Shown here: one piece after another, positions 1 to 6,504 of the stretch
Layout: each line of letters starts with the position of its first letter
Position numbering within the stretch: position 1 is the stretch's first letter
From: Spirochaetota bacterium
Lineage (GTDB): Bacteria > Spirochaetota > Brevinematia > DTOW01
Assembly (NCBI GenBank): GCA_028276145.1
Contig: JAPYWX010000056.1
Location: forward strand, 1-8,732
Length of the DNA stretch: 8,732 bases
Direction of reading: 5' to 3'
Notes under the pieces: generated by a model
Told to the model about the DNA's origin: nothing
Databases searched by the model: none
What the model saw: the letters and a program-made list of their open reading frames with translations, nothing else
Position numbers and translations under genes: made by a program

Positions 1-35
1 ACCTAAAGTATGTTGCTCTGTTTAAACTTATAGCA

Positions 36-1562
36 ATGTATGTAAAGTCGGTGTTTGAGTTTATGTCTACTTTAGGTAAGATAAGGGATAAGTTAGATGA
101 GTACGAGAAGATAATAAACTTCTATAATGCTACCTATACTACTGTCAATAGGGATAGGTTATTGGCGTATATATTAAGCGAAATAATAGTTGAGATGAAT
201 GCGGAGGTAGGCGGAATAGTAATAGTTGATAATGAACTCAAGAAGATAGGTGATTTTTATCTTGGTGTTGAGGAAAGTTTAGTAAGTGCAGTCATAGAAG
301 AGTTGAAAGCTGAGCATGGTGTAACAAAATTTAGTGTTATTCCTGATGAAAAATTTTTGAATAAGATAGAGAGGAAGTTCAATAAGAAGGTGCTGTCTCT
401 TCTTTTCTATCCTTTGGTACTGGATGATGAAATTTTGGGGTTCGTAGTTCTCATAAATAAGAAATTAGGGGTGAGTTATGTTCCTTTCTCTGAAAAGGAT
501 ATAGCAATTCTAAATAGTATTACAAGACCTGCAAAGGTAACAATTAAAAACTACATAATGTACAAGGAGTTGTTTTTCTTAAATCAGTTCAATACGAAGA
601 TACTCTCTAGCATAGATAAGCTTGTTTTGATAACTACTCCTGATGGAGTAGTGACTTACATAAACAAGCCTGAACTAAAGAGTTTGGTTAGTGGATTGAT
701 GGAGAGATTTGAGTTGAATAATAAAACTGAGGTGGGAAGTGTAGAAATTGAGTATGAGGGGAAGTTTTATGAAGTTAATGTATCTACGATGTATGATGAA
801 TTGGGTAATGTAGAGGGTACTTTGTGGGTGATAGACGATATAACATACAAGAAGGAGTTACTTAACAATTATATAATCTCAGAAAAGTTAAACATGATGT
901 CAGAAATTGTTACTGGGGTGGCTCATGAGATAAGGAATCCTTTGACTTCTCTTTTTGGTTTTATAGAGCTTTTGAAAACAAGGAAAGATGACCTTGATTT
1001 TATAGAAAAATTCACATCTATAGCATCTCTTGAAGCTGGTAGGATAATTAATCTTCTCAATAACTTTATGAAGTTTGCTAAGCCAGTGAACTATGATATG
1101 TCTGAAGTTGACCTTTCAAAAGTTATATCCTCAACTCTCGATATTCTTCGCTACCAAATAGTTAAGAAGAATATAACAGTTATAAACAATATCTCTGAGC
1201 CGATAGTGGTGATAGGTAATTATGATTTGCTATTACAAGTTTTCACTAACCTGATTCTTAACTCCATACAGGCTATAAATCACAATAATGGTAGAATAGA
1301 AATAGGGTATATAAGTGTTTACAAAGGTAAGAACTTTGAAGGTGTTTATATAAAAGATAATGGTGTTGGAATACCGAATAATATAAGAAACAGGATTTTT
1401 GACCCATTTTTCACTACTAAGGCTGAGGGTACGGGGTTAGGGTTGTCAATATGCCAGAAAATAATAAACGACCACAAAGGATTCATTTCGTTTGATAGCA
1501 AAGAAGGCGAAGGAACAACTTTTACAGTGTTTTTACCTTCACCAGTTAGGAATGCTAAGTAA
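36..1562 (+). CDS. Sensor histidine kinase (GAF-PAS-HisKA-HATPase)
   Basis: This is a two-component sensor kinase that should autophosphorylate on His and pass the phosphate to a response regulator not present in this window. Residues about 30-180 look like a GAF sensor domain and about 190-275 like a PAS domain (the TPDGVVTYIN segment). The H-box HEIRNP carries the phospho-acceptor His297, the N-box is around Asn409 (LILNSIQAI), the G1 box is DNGVGIP from Asp441, then DPFFTTK, and the G2 box is GTGLGLS from Gly465. The arrangement resembles NtrB-type kinases. No transmembrane segment is evident, so it is probably cytoplasmic. The start is uncertain: no Shine-Dalgarno precedes ATG 36, ATG 63 is an in-frame alternative, and the frame is open from base 3, so the gene may begin outside the window. 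Its stop codon directly abuts that of the convergent prs gene. The signal sensed cannot be read from the sequence. Confidence 0.9.
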   Translation: MYVKSVFEFMSTLGKIRDKLDEYEKIINFYNATYTTVNRDRLLAYILSEIIVEMNAEVGGIVIVDNELKKIGDFYLGVEESLVSAVIEELKAEHGVTKFSVIPDEKFLNKIERKFNKKVLSLLFYPLVLDDEILGFVVLINKKLGVSYVPFSEKDIAILNSITRPAKVTIKNYIMYKELFFLNQFNTKILSSIDKLVLITTPDGVVTYINKPELKSLVSGLMERFELNNKTEVGSVEIEYEGKFYEVNVSTMYDELGNVEGTLWVIDDITYKKELLNNYIISEKLNMMSEIVTGVAHEIRNPLTSLFGFIELLKTRKDDLDFIEKFTSIASLEAGRIINLLNNFMKFAKPVNYDMSEVDLSKVISSTLDILRYQIVKKNITVINNISEPIVVIGNYDLLLQVFTNLILNSIQAINHNNGRIEIGYISVYKGKNFEGVYIKDNGVGIPNNIRNRIFDPFFTTKAEGTGLGLSICQKIINDHKGFISFDSKEGEGTTFTVFLPSPVRNAK

Positions 1563-2516
1563 TTATTTTTTTACGAATAAGGAACTTACTGAACTGTTTG
1601 TGTGTATTCTTGATATTGCTTCTGCGAAGAGTTTGTAGACACTGAGAACTTTGATTTTGTCTAGCATTTTTTCTTTAGGTATTGGTATTGTATCTGTTAC
1701 GATTACTTCGTCAATTGCATCATCGGAGAGCCTCTCTTTTGCATTTCCTGAGAGTACTGGGTGAGTTGCCATTATTATTACTCTCTTAGCACCTTCTTCT
1801 TTTAGCTTCCTTGCGGCTTTTGCTACTGTTCCGCCTGTGTCTATTATATCATCAATTATCACAGCATTCATTCCTTTGACTTCTCCGACTAAGTTCATTA
1901 CTTCTGCAACATTATAAGCCACTCTTCTTTTGTCAATTATCGCTATGTTCAAATCTAAGAATGAAGCTAGGTATCTGGCTCTTTTCACTCCCCCTGTGTC
2001 AGGAGATACGACTACGAAATCTTTTAAATCTCCGTAAGTTTGCTTTAGGTAATCGATAAAGACAGGGAAAGCATAGAGATGGTCTACTGGAATATCAAAA
2101 AAGCCTTGAATTTGGTCAGCGTGTAAGTCCATGGTTAACACTCTGCTGGCTCCTGCTACCGTTATGAGGTTGGCTACGAGTTTTGCGGTTATTGGTACCC
2201 TTGGTTCTGCTTTTCTATCCTGCCTGGCATAACCAAAATAAGGTATAACAGCTGTTATCCTGTCTGCTGAAGCTCTTTTGACTGCATCTATAAGTATAAG
2301 AAGTTCCATTAGGTTATCGTTTGCTGGGTGACAGGTGGGCTGTATTATGAAGACATCGCTACCCCTTATACTCTCTTCTACCTTAACGAATGTCTCACCG
2401 TCAGCAAATTCTGTTATTGTTACTTTGCCTAGTTCTAGCCCTAAGTAATCAGCTATCTTTTTTGATAACTCAGGATTGGCTCTTCCGCTTAGGATTACAA
2501 CTTCCTTTGAGTTCAT
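1563..2516 (-). CDS. prs: Ribose-phosphate pyrophosphokinase (PRPP synthetase)
   Basis: The enzyme transfers pyrophosphate from ATP to ribose 5-phosphate to make PRPP, the precursor for purines, pyrimidines, NAD, histidine and tryptophan. At 317 residues it has the usual class I length. Visible signatures are the N-terminal SGRANPELS segment, FADGE near residues 37-41, PYFGYARQDRK, the DLHADQIQGFF segment with the metal/ATP-site His, the DKRR loop, and the PRPP-binding loop DDIIDTGGT from Asp222. All expected catalytic segments are present, so it should be active. It is transcribed alone on the minus strand, convergent with the kinase gene with no spacer. The ATG at 2516 has no Shine-Dalgarno, but a perfect TATAAT lies 6 nt upstream, which suggests a leaderless transcript. 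The identification is secure. Confidence 0.97.
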   Translation of the reverse strand: MNSKEVVILSGRANPELSKKIADYLGLELGKVTITEFADGETFVKVEESIRGSDVFIIQPTCHPANDNLMELLILIDAVKRASADRITAVIPYFGYARQDRKAEPRVPITAKLVANLITVAGASRVLTMDLHADQIQGFFDIPVDHLYAFPVFIDYLKQTYGDLKDFVVVSPDTGGVKRARYLASFLDLNIAIIDKRRVAYNVAEVMNLVGEVKGMNAVIIDDIIDTGGTVAKAARKLKEEGAKRVIIMATHPVLSGNAKERLSDDAIDEVIVTDTIPIPKEKMLDKIKVLSVYKLFAEAISRIHTNSSVSSLFVKK

Positions 2517-2522
2517 AAGTAA

Positions 2523-2551
2523 ATTATAAACGAAAGATTAGGAGGTTAAAA
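2523..2551 (-). promoter_or_regulatory. Putative prs promoter with leaderless start
   Basis: On the minus strand TATAAT (2523-2528) is followed by 6 nt and then the prs ATG. A -10 hexamer normally places the transcription start 6-7 nt downstream, which here falls on the start codon itself. The -35 region is weak: TTTTAA lies 17 nt upstream at 2546-2551. No purine-rich ribosome binding site lies between the box and the ATG. Confidence 0.5.
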
Positions 2552-2574
2552 AGTTACGTATTACTCTTCTTCAA

Positions 2575-2764
2575 GTGCTTTAAGCACAAGTGTTTTAAAC
2601 ACAAGTGTTTTAAACACAAGTGCTTTAAACACTATATTAAAAAAGTGCTATTAAGCACTAAAAAGGTGCTATTAAGCACAGAGTGCTGTGTAGCACAAAG
2701 TGCTATGAAGCACAGGATGCTATGAAGCACAAGGTGCTATTAAGCACAACGTGCTATTAAGCAC
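2575..2764. repeat. Array 1: 11 short palindromes in the prs/ridA divergent gap
   Basis: Eleven tiny inverted repeats stand in tandem. Units 1-4 (starting at 2575, 2590, 2605, 2620) are 13 nt with a strict 15-nt period and AA spacers; they read GTGCTTTAAGCAC, GTGTTTTAAACAC twice, then the hybrid GTGCTTTAAACAC. Units 5-11 (2645, 2666, 2683, 2700, 2717, 2734, 2751) are 14 nt, typically GTGCTATTAAGCAC, with a 17-nt period from unit 6 onward and 3-nt spacers that begin with A. Loops are ATTA, ATGA or GTGT between constant 5-nt arms. Unit 9 has one arm defect (ATGCT). The array starts 58 nt from the prs ATG and ends 57 nt before ATG 2822, so it appears to lie outside both core promoters and to be untranscribed. 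It is not a CRISPR: the units are too short and there are no 25-40 nt spacers. Confidence 0.9.
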
Positions 2765-2781
2765 AAAATTTTTCAGCAGAA

Positions 2782-2820
2782 TTGTTTAGAATGAAAGAGA
2801 GTTATATTAGGTTATATAAT
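2782..2820 (+). promoter_or_regulatory. Putative ridA promoter region
   Basis: Two overlapping arrangements are possible. A perfect TATAAT at 2815-2820 has a TTGACA-like ATGAAA at 2791-2796 (18-nt spacer); this would start transcription near 2827 and make ATG 2837 the start codon. Alternatively TATATT at 2803-2808 with TTGTTT at 2782-2787 (15-nt spacer) would start near 2815, just before ATG 2822. The sequence does not settle which is used. Confidence 0.4.
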
Positions 2821-2821
2821 A

Positions 2822-3214
2822 ATGTTTGGGGGAGGTATGGAGTTTTTGAATCCTTCATCTGGTGTCAAGCCTGTTGGGCATTATTCGACTGCTGTTCTAC
2901 TTCCGAATGGATTTTTGTTTTTGTCCGGGCAGATAAGTATTGATAACGAAGGAACCATAGTAGGTGGTACGATTAGGGAGCAGACGAAAATTATTCTCTC
3001 GAACATTAAAAATGTTCTCAATGAACTGAGTTACGATGTAACTGATATTTTCAAAGTTGTTGTGTATATAAGGGATATATCTAAGTTTGGAGAATTTAAC
3101 GAGGTTTATAGAGAGTTTTTTGGTGAACATAAGCCTGTTAGGACAACTGTTGAGGTTAGTAACTTACCTAAGGGGGCTTTGATAGAAATTGAAGTTAGTG
3201 CTTTCAAGGGGTAG
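2822..3214 (+). CDS. ridA: RidA/YjgF/UK114 family enamine/imine deaminase
   Basis: Members of this family hydrolyse reactive enamine and imine intermediates (for example 2-aminoacrylate) released by PLP enzymes, acting as cytosolic trimers. The family signature is clear: GHYSTAV near the N-terminus, LFLSGQIS, the helix with NIKNVLNEL, then VRTTVEV and IEIEVSAF at the C-terminus. Counted from ATG 2822, Arg107 and Glu122 are the expected ligand-contact residues and keep the usual 15-residue spacing. The start is ambiguous. ATG 2822 gives 130 residues with an odd MFGGG leader and no ribosome binding site. ATG 2837 gives 125 residues beginning MEFLNPSSG, which fits the family better, but a GGGAGG directly abuts it, too close for a normal Shine-Dalgarno. 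The gene stands alone, divergent from prs, and ends 4 nt from the stop of the convergent ATPase gene. The family is certain; the exact substrate is not. Confidence 0.93.
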   Translation: MFGGGMEFLNPSSGVKPVGHYSTAVLLPNGFLFLSGQISIDNEGTIVGGTIREQTKIILSNIKNVLNELSYDVTDIFKVVVYIRDISKFGEFNEVYREFFGEHKPVRTTVEVSNLPKGALIEIEVSAFKG

Positions 3215-3218
3215 GCAA

Positions 3219-5177
3219 TTATTTTAGTTTTTTGGTTAGTGAAATAAGAATAGTGAGTAGTGCTGTTCCTACATCTGATAGTACGGCTATCCAGAGTGCC
3301 ATTATTCCTAATAACCCTAGAGCCATAACAGATATCTTTATTGATAGTGCTATTAATGAGTTAGTTATTACTAGTTTTTTTACATTTCTTGAGTAGTGGA
3401 AGATGTCAATGATTTTTGATATGTTATCGTTTATTATAACAACATCAGAGGCTGATGTTGTTATATAACTTAATTCTTTACCGAAGGAAATTGATATATC
3501 TGCTTTTTTCATTGCTATTGCGTCGTTTATACCATCTCCTATGAAGATAGATATTTTTCTTGGGTTTTCTTTTTTGTACTCCTCGACTATCTTAGCTTTT
3601 TCATCTGGCGATAGATTTGTGAAGATTTTTGTGAATCCTAAATTTTTTACCTCTTCGCTTATTTCTTTTGTGTCACCTGTTAGGATAAAGATTTCTTCTA
3701 TTCCTTGGTTTTTTAGATTGATTATTGCTTCTTTTATGTTTTCTCTTATTTTATCTTCAAAAGATATGTAACCAAGGTATTTGTTGTCTAATGCTACATG
3801 TACCACTGTTGAGTTTGTATTACATATGTCGTGAGGTATGTTTTCTTTGTGTAATAGCTTATCATTTCCTATTATGATTTTACCTATGTTTGAGATTGCT
3901 ACTACGCCGTAGCCTGGTAGTTCAAGATGTTTATTTACTTTAATGTTGTCATTCCTTACGGATAGTGAACTTATTACTTTGGATAGAGGGTGGTTTGAGC
4001 CTTTACTTGCAACGTTTGCTATACTTAGCATTGTTTCGTTGTCAGTTCCTTGAGAAGTGTAAGAGTGTGATATTTGGAATTTACCTTCGGTTAGTGTACC
4101 TGTTTTGTCAAAGAAAATTGTTTTTGCTTTTGAGATGTTGTCTAGCGATGCTGTGTCTTTGAATACTATTCCTTCCTTTGAGAGTTCACCTATTGCTCTA
4201 AAGTAGGCAAGCGGTACACTTATCACTATAGCACATGGGCAAGCTATTACAAGAAATATTAGTGCTTTGTATATCCAGTTGTTCAAGTTTTGAGTTCCAG
4301 CTATAGCTGGAATTATTACGATTAACAGAGAAGTACCTATTACGATTGGTGTATAGTATTTGGAGATTTGGGAGATGAACCTCTCTGTTTTTGAATTGTT
4401 TTTCGTTGATTCTATTGTCTCAATTAACTTGTATATGTATGAATTTTCAAATGTCTCTAATGCTTTTATTTCTAAGGTTCCATCAATGTTTACACTTCCT
4501 GATGTTACTTTATCTCCTTTCTTTACTTGTACTGGTAGGGGTTCACCTGTTATTTGTGAGGTATCAATGTATGATTCACCTTCCACCACCTCACCATCTA
4601 TGATTATCCTTTCACCTGGTTTTATTATTATTATTGTATCATTAACTTTTACATCGTGTGCATCAATGAGTTTTTCTTCTCCTTCGTTGCTTTTTACTCT
4701 TACCTTAGTGTATATATCAAATATTCTGCTTCTTATCCTTTCTTGCGATTTTATTAGTGCTATGTTTTGGATTGATTCACCTAATCTGAATAGCGAAATG
4801 AGTAGTAAGGCTTCAAATGTTTCATGAATCACTATTCCACCTATTGTTGCTATCAGTATAAGAAAATTTTCATTGAATATGTTGAACTTTGATTCTCTAA
4901 ACCAATTGATTATCAACTTCCAAGAAGTGAGCGTGAATATTAAGAAAATTATTGAGTAATCAAGCAGAGGGTTTGAATGTATAGAAATGTTATGAAACAC
5001 TTCGGTGTTATGAAACACTTCAGTGTTATGAAACACTCCGTATAGGAGTGTTAGGGCTAAAGCGGACAAGGAGTTAAATAACTCAAGTTTGGGTATACTT
5101 ACTTCTTTGTGGTGTTCGTTGTGATGCTCTATATTGCAGACATCGCATTCAAATTCTTCGGCTTCTCTGTGGTTCAT
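3219..5177 (-). CDS. P1B-type heavy-metal ATPase, Zn/Cd/Pb exporter type
   Basis: This inner-membrane ATPase should pump divalent soft metals out of the cytoplasm. Catalytic motifs are intact: TGE from Thr210 (actuator), transmembrane CPC at residues 313-315, DKTGT with phospho-acceptor Asp357, the HP motif at His396, and GDGIND at 547-552. The C-terminal metal-site signature N(x)7K(x)20DxG (Asn606, Lys614, Asp635) marks the Zn2+/Cd2+/Pb2+ class (P1B-2). At 652 residues it is shorter than typical ZntA/CadA because no ferredoxin-like HMA domain is present. Instead it begins with a short Cys/His tail (Cys11, Cys14, His18, His19, His22, His23) that may bind metal. Residues 48-63 in the first extracytoplasmic loop are a VFHNTE repeat encoded by the same palindromes that fill the gaps between genes. 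No ribosome binding site precedes the ATG, and a promoter-like pair lies just upstream. No metal-responsive regulator gene is adjacent. Confidence 0.93.
   Translation of the reverse strand: MNHREAEEFECDVCNIEHHNEHHKEVSIPKLELFNSLSALALTLLYGVFHNTEVFHNTEVFHNISIHSNPLLDYSIIFLIFTLTSWKLIINWFRESKFNIFNENFLILIATIGGIVIHETFEALLLISLFRLGESIQNIALIKSQERIRSRIFDIYTKVRVKSNEGEEKLIDAHDVKVNDTIIIIKPGERIIIDGEVVEGESYIDTSQITGEPLPVQVKKGDKVTSGSVNIDGTLEIKALETFENSYIYKLIETIESTKNNSKTERFISQISKYYTPIVIGTSLLIVIIPAIAGTQNLNNWIYKALIFLVIACPCAIVISVPLAYFRAIGELSKEGIVFKDTASLDNISKAKTIFFDKTGTLTEGKFQISHSYTSQGTDNETMLSIANVASKGSNHPLSKVISSLSVRNDNIKVNKHLELPGYGVVAISNIGKIIIGNDKLLHKENIPHDICNTNSTVVHVALDNKYLGYISFEDKIRENIKEAIINLKNQGIEEIFILTGDTKEISEEVKNLGFTKIFTNLSPDEKAKIVEEYKKENPRKISIFIGDGINDAIAMKKADISISFGKELSYITTSASDVVIINDNISKIIDIFHYSRNVKKLVITNSLIALSIKISVMALGLLGIMALWIAVLSDVGTALLTILISLTKKLK
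4987..5052. repeat. In-frame palindrome array inside the P-type ATPase gene
   Basis: Three 14-nt palindromes of the intergenic family start at 4987, 5005 and 5023. They read GTGTTATGAAACAC (the first has A for the leading G), with 4-nt spacers TTCG and TTCA. The 18-nt period equals six codons, so the frame is kept and the gene reads VFHNTE-VFHNTE-VFHN (residues 48-63). The third unit overlaps a further perfect inverted repeat: AACACTCC (5032-5039), a 5-nt loop, and GGAGTGTT (5045-5052). The encoded peptide lies in the short loop after the first predicted membrane helix, a tolerant site, and adds three evenly spaced histidines there. Confidence 0.9.
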
Positions 5178-5182
5178 AATTA

Positions 5183-5211
5183 AGTTTAATAAAATAAAGC
5201 GATTAAATCAA
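5183..5211 (-). promoter_or_regulatory. Putative promoter of the P-type ATPase gene
   Basis: On the minus strand TTGATT (5206-5211) and TAAACT (5183-5188) are separated by exactly 17 nt. Five nucleotides follow before the ATG, so the transcript would be essentially leaderless. No operator-like dyad overlaps these hexamers; the nearest palindrome begins at 5228, upstream of the -35. Confidence 0.45.
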
Positions 5212-5227
5212 ATTCATATTTGCTTTG

Positions 5228-5299
5228 GTGCTTCTAGCACACTTTTAATTAAGTGCTTAATAGCACTTGTGCTAAATAGCACTCAGTGCTAAATAGCAC
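5228..5299. repeat. Array 2a: four palindromes upstream of the ATPase promoter
   Basis: Units start at 5228 (GTGCTTCTAGCAC, 3-nt loop), 5253 (GTGCTTAATAGCAC), 5269 and 5286 (both GTGCTAAATAGCAC). Periods are 25, 16 and 17 nt. Loops and spacers are the reverse complement of the array 1 style (loops ATTA or ATTT and AA-type spacers on the minus strand), so this array is inverted relative to array 1. Confidence 0.88.
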
Positions 5300-5321
5300 C
5301 ATTTTTATAAATGATTCTTAA

Positions 5322-5358
5322 CTAGAGTGAAGAGATGCGATAGCATCTCTTCGGATAA
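5322..5358. repeat. 37-bp dispersed hairpin repeat, copy 1
   Basis: This copy matches 7859-7895 over 37 bp with two substitutions. It contains a perfect 10-bp stem, GAAGAGATGC (5329-5338) and GCATCTCTTC (5343-5352), around the loop GATA. Its core GATGC-GATA-GCATC has the same 5-4-5 geometry as the short palindromes. There is no following T-run, so it does not look like a rho-independent terminator, and it lies between divergent promoters. A degenerate third copy lies at 5447-5472. Confidence 0.85.
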
Positions 5359-5412
5359 CTAGGGTGGGTGGGGTTACTAAAATTGATGTTCTAATTAGCA
5401 ATTAATGTAAAT

Positions 5413-5433
5413 AGTACTTGTATTTGAAGTACT
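5413..5433. repeat. 7-bp inverted repeat
   Basis: AGTACTT (5413-5419) and AAGTACT (5427-5433) flank a 7-nt loop. This is a perfect stem in the middle of the ATPase/thiF gap with different arms from its neighbours. The region 5359-5412 holds no gene; its only notable point is a G-rich patch at 5362-5373. Confidence 0.6.
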
Positions 5434-5446
5434 TCCTTTATCAGGG

Positions 5447-5472
5447 TTAAGAGATATGTTAGCCTCTCTTAA
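5447..5472. repeat. Degenerate copy 3 of the hairpin repeat
   Basis: TTAAGAGA (5447-5454) and TCTCTTAA (5465-5472) form a perfect 8-bp stem with a 10-nt loop. Positions 5449-5470 align without gaps to the core of the 37-bp element, with three differences in 22 positions from the copy at 7859. The inner stem has decayed while the outer stem is intact. Confidence 0.65.
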
Positions 5473-5483
5473 AATTTTGAGAT

Positions 5484-5529
5484 GTGCTGAATAGCACTAG
5501 TGCTAAGTAGCACTTGTGCTAAGTAGCAC
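5484..5529. repeat. Array 2b: three palindromes upstream of thiF
   Basis: Units at 5484 (GTGCTGAATAGCAC), 5500 and 5516 (both GTGCTAAGTAGCAC) have an exact 16-nt period and 2-nt spacers (TA, TT). A further 13-nt unit with different arms, GAGGT-GAA-ACCTC, lies at 5555-5567, just upstream of the thiF -35 box. The orientation by loop composition matches array 2a. Confidence 0.88.
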
Positions 5530-5581
5530 TCTCTTATTAATTGGAGGGTGTAGAGAGGTGAAACCTCGTAATCGTACTACC

Positions 5582-5610
5582 TTGAAAAAGTGTTTTTTAT
5601 TTTTTAATTT
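5582..5610 (+). promoter_or_regulatory. Putative promoter of the thiF/moeB-like gene
   Basis: TTGAAA (5582-5587) and TAATTT (5605-5610) are spaced by 17 nt. The ATG follows the -10 by 9 nt, so the leader would be only a few nucleotides. The T-rich stretch before the ATG contains no Shine-Dalgarno. Confidence 0.5.
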
Positions 5611-5619
5611 TTATAGACT

Positions 5620-6426
5620 ATGTTTGATTTGAGTAATGAGCAGTTTACGAGATATGCTAGGCACATAATAATTGAAGAATTTGGCTTTGAAGGGCAGAAA
5701 AAGCTACTTAACTCAAGAGTTTTGATTGTAGGGGCTGGGGGGCTTGGCTCACCCGTTATTTATTACCTTGCTGCTGCTGGTGTTGGTACTATAGGTATAG
5801 TGGAGAATGATTTTGTTGATTTGTCTAACCTTCAAAGGCAGATATTACATGATAGCTATAGTATAGGAGAAAAGAAAGTAGAAGTTGCCAAGAGGAAGGT
5901 TAAAGCTCTCAATCCTGATGTTGAGGTTATAGCTTATGATACTTACCTTGATAAGACAAATGTTCTAGATATAATCAAAGATTATGATGTTGTAGTTGAT
6001 TGTACTGATAATTTCCCTACGAGGTTTTTACTTAATGATGCTTGTTATTTTGTTGGTAAACCTTTGGTTCATGGTGCAGTTTTGAGGTTTGAAGGGCAGG
6101 TCAGTGTGTTTTTACCCTCTGATGAAAACCCTTGTTATAGGTGTATATACAGTGAGCCACCTTCTGGTCCTACTGTCACCTGTAGGGAAGCTGGTGTTCT
6201 TGGGGCTGTTGTTGGCGTTATTGGTTCACTACAAGCAGTTGAAACGATAAAGCTGATAACTGGTGTAGGACAGCCACTTATTGGTAAGCTGCTGGTTTAT
6301 GATGCTTTGTACCAAGATTTTAGTGTTTTCAATGTTAAGAAGGATTCTGATTGCCCTTTGTGTGGTAGGAAGTTAATCAAAAGTTTGGATGATGTAGATT
6401 ATTCTAATGGATGTTCTTTGAAGTAA
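5620..6426 (+). CDS. ThiF/MoeB/HesA family adenylyltransferase (E1-like)
   Basis: Proteins of this family adenylate the C-terminal Gly-Gly of a small ubiquitin-like sulfur carrier (MoaD for molybdopterin, ThiS for thiazole) so that it can be thiocarboxylated. The 268-residue protein has the N-terminal RYARHI helix, the ATP loop GAGGLGS at residues 38-44, DFVDLSNLQRQ, and DCTDNFPTR. It has a complete zinc site, Cys172/Cys175 and Cys245/Cys248. Cys188 in GPTVTCREAG sits where family members carry the conserved active-site cysteine. There is no C-terminal rhodanese domain. No moaD, thiS or other cofactor gene is adjacent, so MoeB cannot be told from ThiF by context, and a dual role is possible. 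The start is the first ATG; it has no ribosome binding site but fits the family N-terminus. flaB follows after 91 nt, apparently with its own promoter. Confidence 0.93.
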   Translation: MFDLSNEQFTRYARHIIIEEFGFEGQKKLLNSRVLIVGAGGLGSPVIYYLAAAGVGTIGIVENDFVDLSNLQRQILHDSYSIGEKKVEVAKRKVKALNPDVEVIAYDTYLDKTNVLDIIKDYDVVVDCTDNFPTRFLLNDACYFVGKPLVHGAVLRFEGQVSVFLPSDENPCYRCIYSEPPSGPTVTCREAGVLGAVVGVIGSLQAVETIKLITGVGQPLIGKLLVYDALYQDFSVFNVKKDSDCPLCGRKLIKSLDDVDYSNGCSLK

Positions 6427-6435
6427 TTAAAAAAC

Positions 6436-6462
6436 TAAAGGTTTTTTTTAATAATACGAATA
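6436..6462 (+). promoter_or_regulatory. Putative sigma-28 (FliA-type) promoter of flaB
   Basis: TAAAGGTT begins at 6436 and TACGAATA at 6455. TAAA and the -10 element are separated by 15 nt, the spacing of flagellar sigma-28 promoters (consensus TAAA-N15-GCCGATAA). The core CGA of the -10 is present, but the match is otherwise partial. Transcription would start near 6469, just before the leader hairpin. Confidence 0.55.
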
Positions 6463-6475
6463 TGATTAGTGAATG

Positions 6476-6493
6476 CTAGGCAAGGATGCCTAG
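6476..6493 (+). promoter_or_regulatory. flaB 5' leader hairpin
   Basis: CTAGGCA (6476-6482) and TGCCTAG (6487-6493) form a perfect 7-bp stem with a 4-nt AGGA loop. It would sit near the 5' end of the flaB transcript, about 11 nt before the Shine-Dalgarno. Such a structure could stabilise the message of a highly expressed protein; this role is inferred. No T-run follows, so it is not a terminator. Confidence 0.6.
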
Positions 6494-6504
6494 TAAAAAA
6501 CATC

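Noticed and set aside
2575..2764. CRISPR array
   Set aside because: Units are 13-14 nt and spacers only 2-6 nt; there are no unique 25-40 nt spacers and no cas gene nearby.
4360..4827. Plus-strand open frame of 155 codons within the ATPase gene
   Set aside because: It is the antisense shadow of the intact P-type ATPase frame, with a low-complexity Ser/Phe-rich product and no ribosome binding site.
5329..5352. Rho-independent terminator
   Set aside because: The 10-bp stem has no T-run on either side and lies between divergent promoters, where no transcript needs to end. The same holds for its copy at 7866-7889.
5362..5373. G-quadruplex (GGGTGGGTGGGG)
   Set aside because: Only three G-runs of three or more are present, so a stable three-tetrad quadruplex cannot form on its own.
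6429..6447. Terminator for the thiF-like gene (AAAAAAC / GTTTTTT stem followed by T residues)
   Set aside because: The stem is almost all A-T and overlaps the probable flaB promoter. It may attenuate read-through but is too weak to call.
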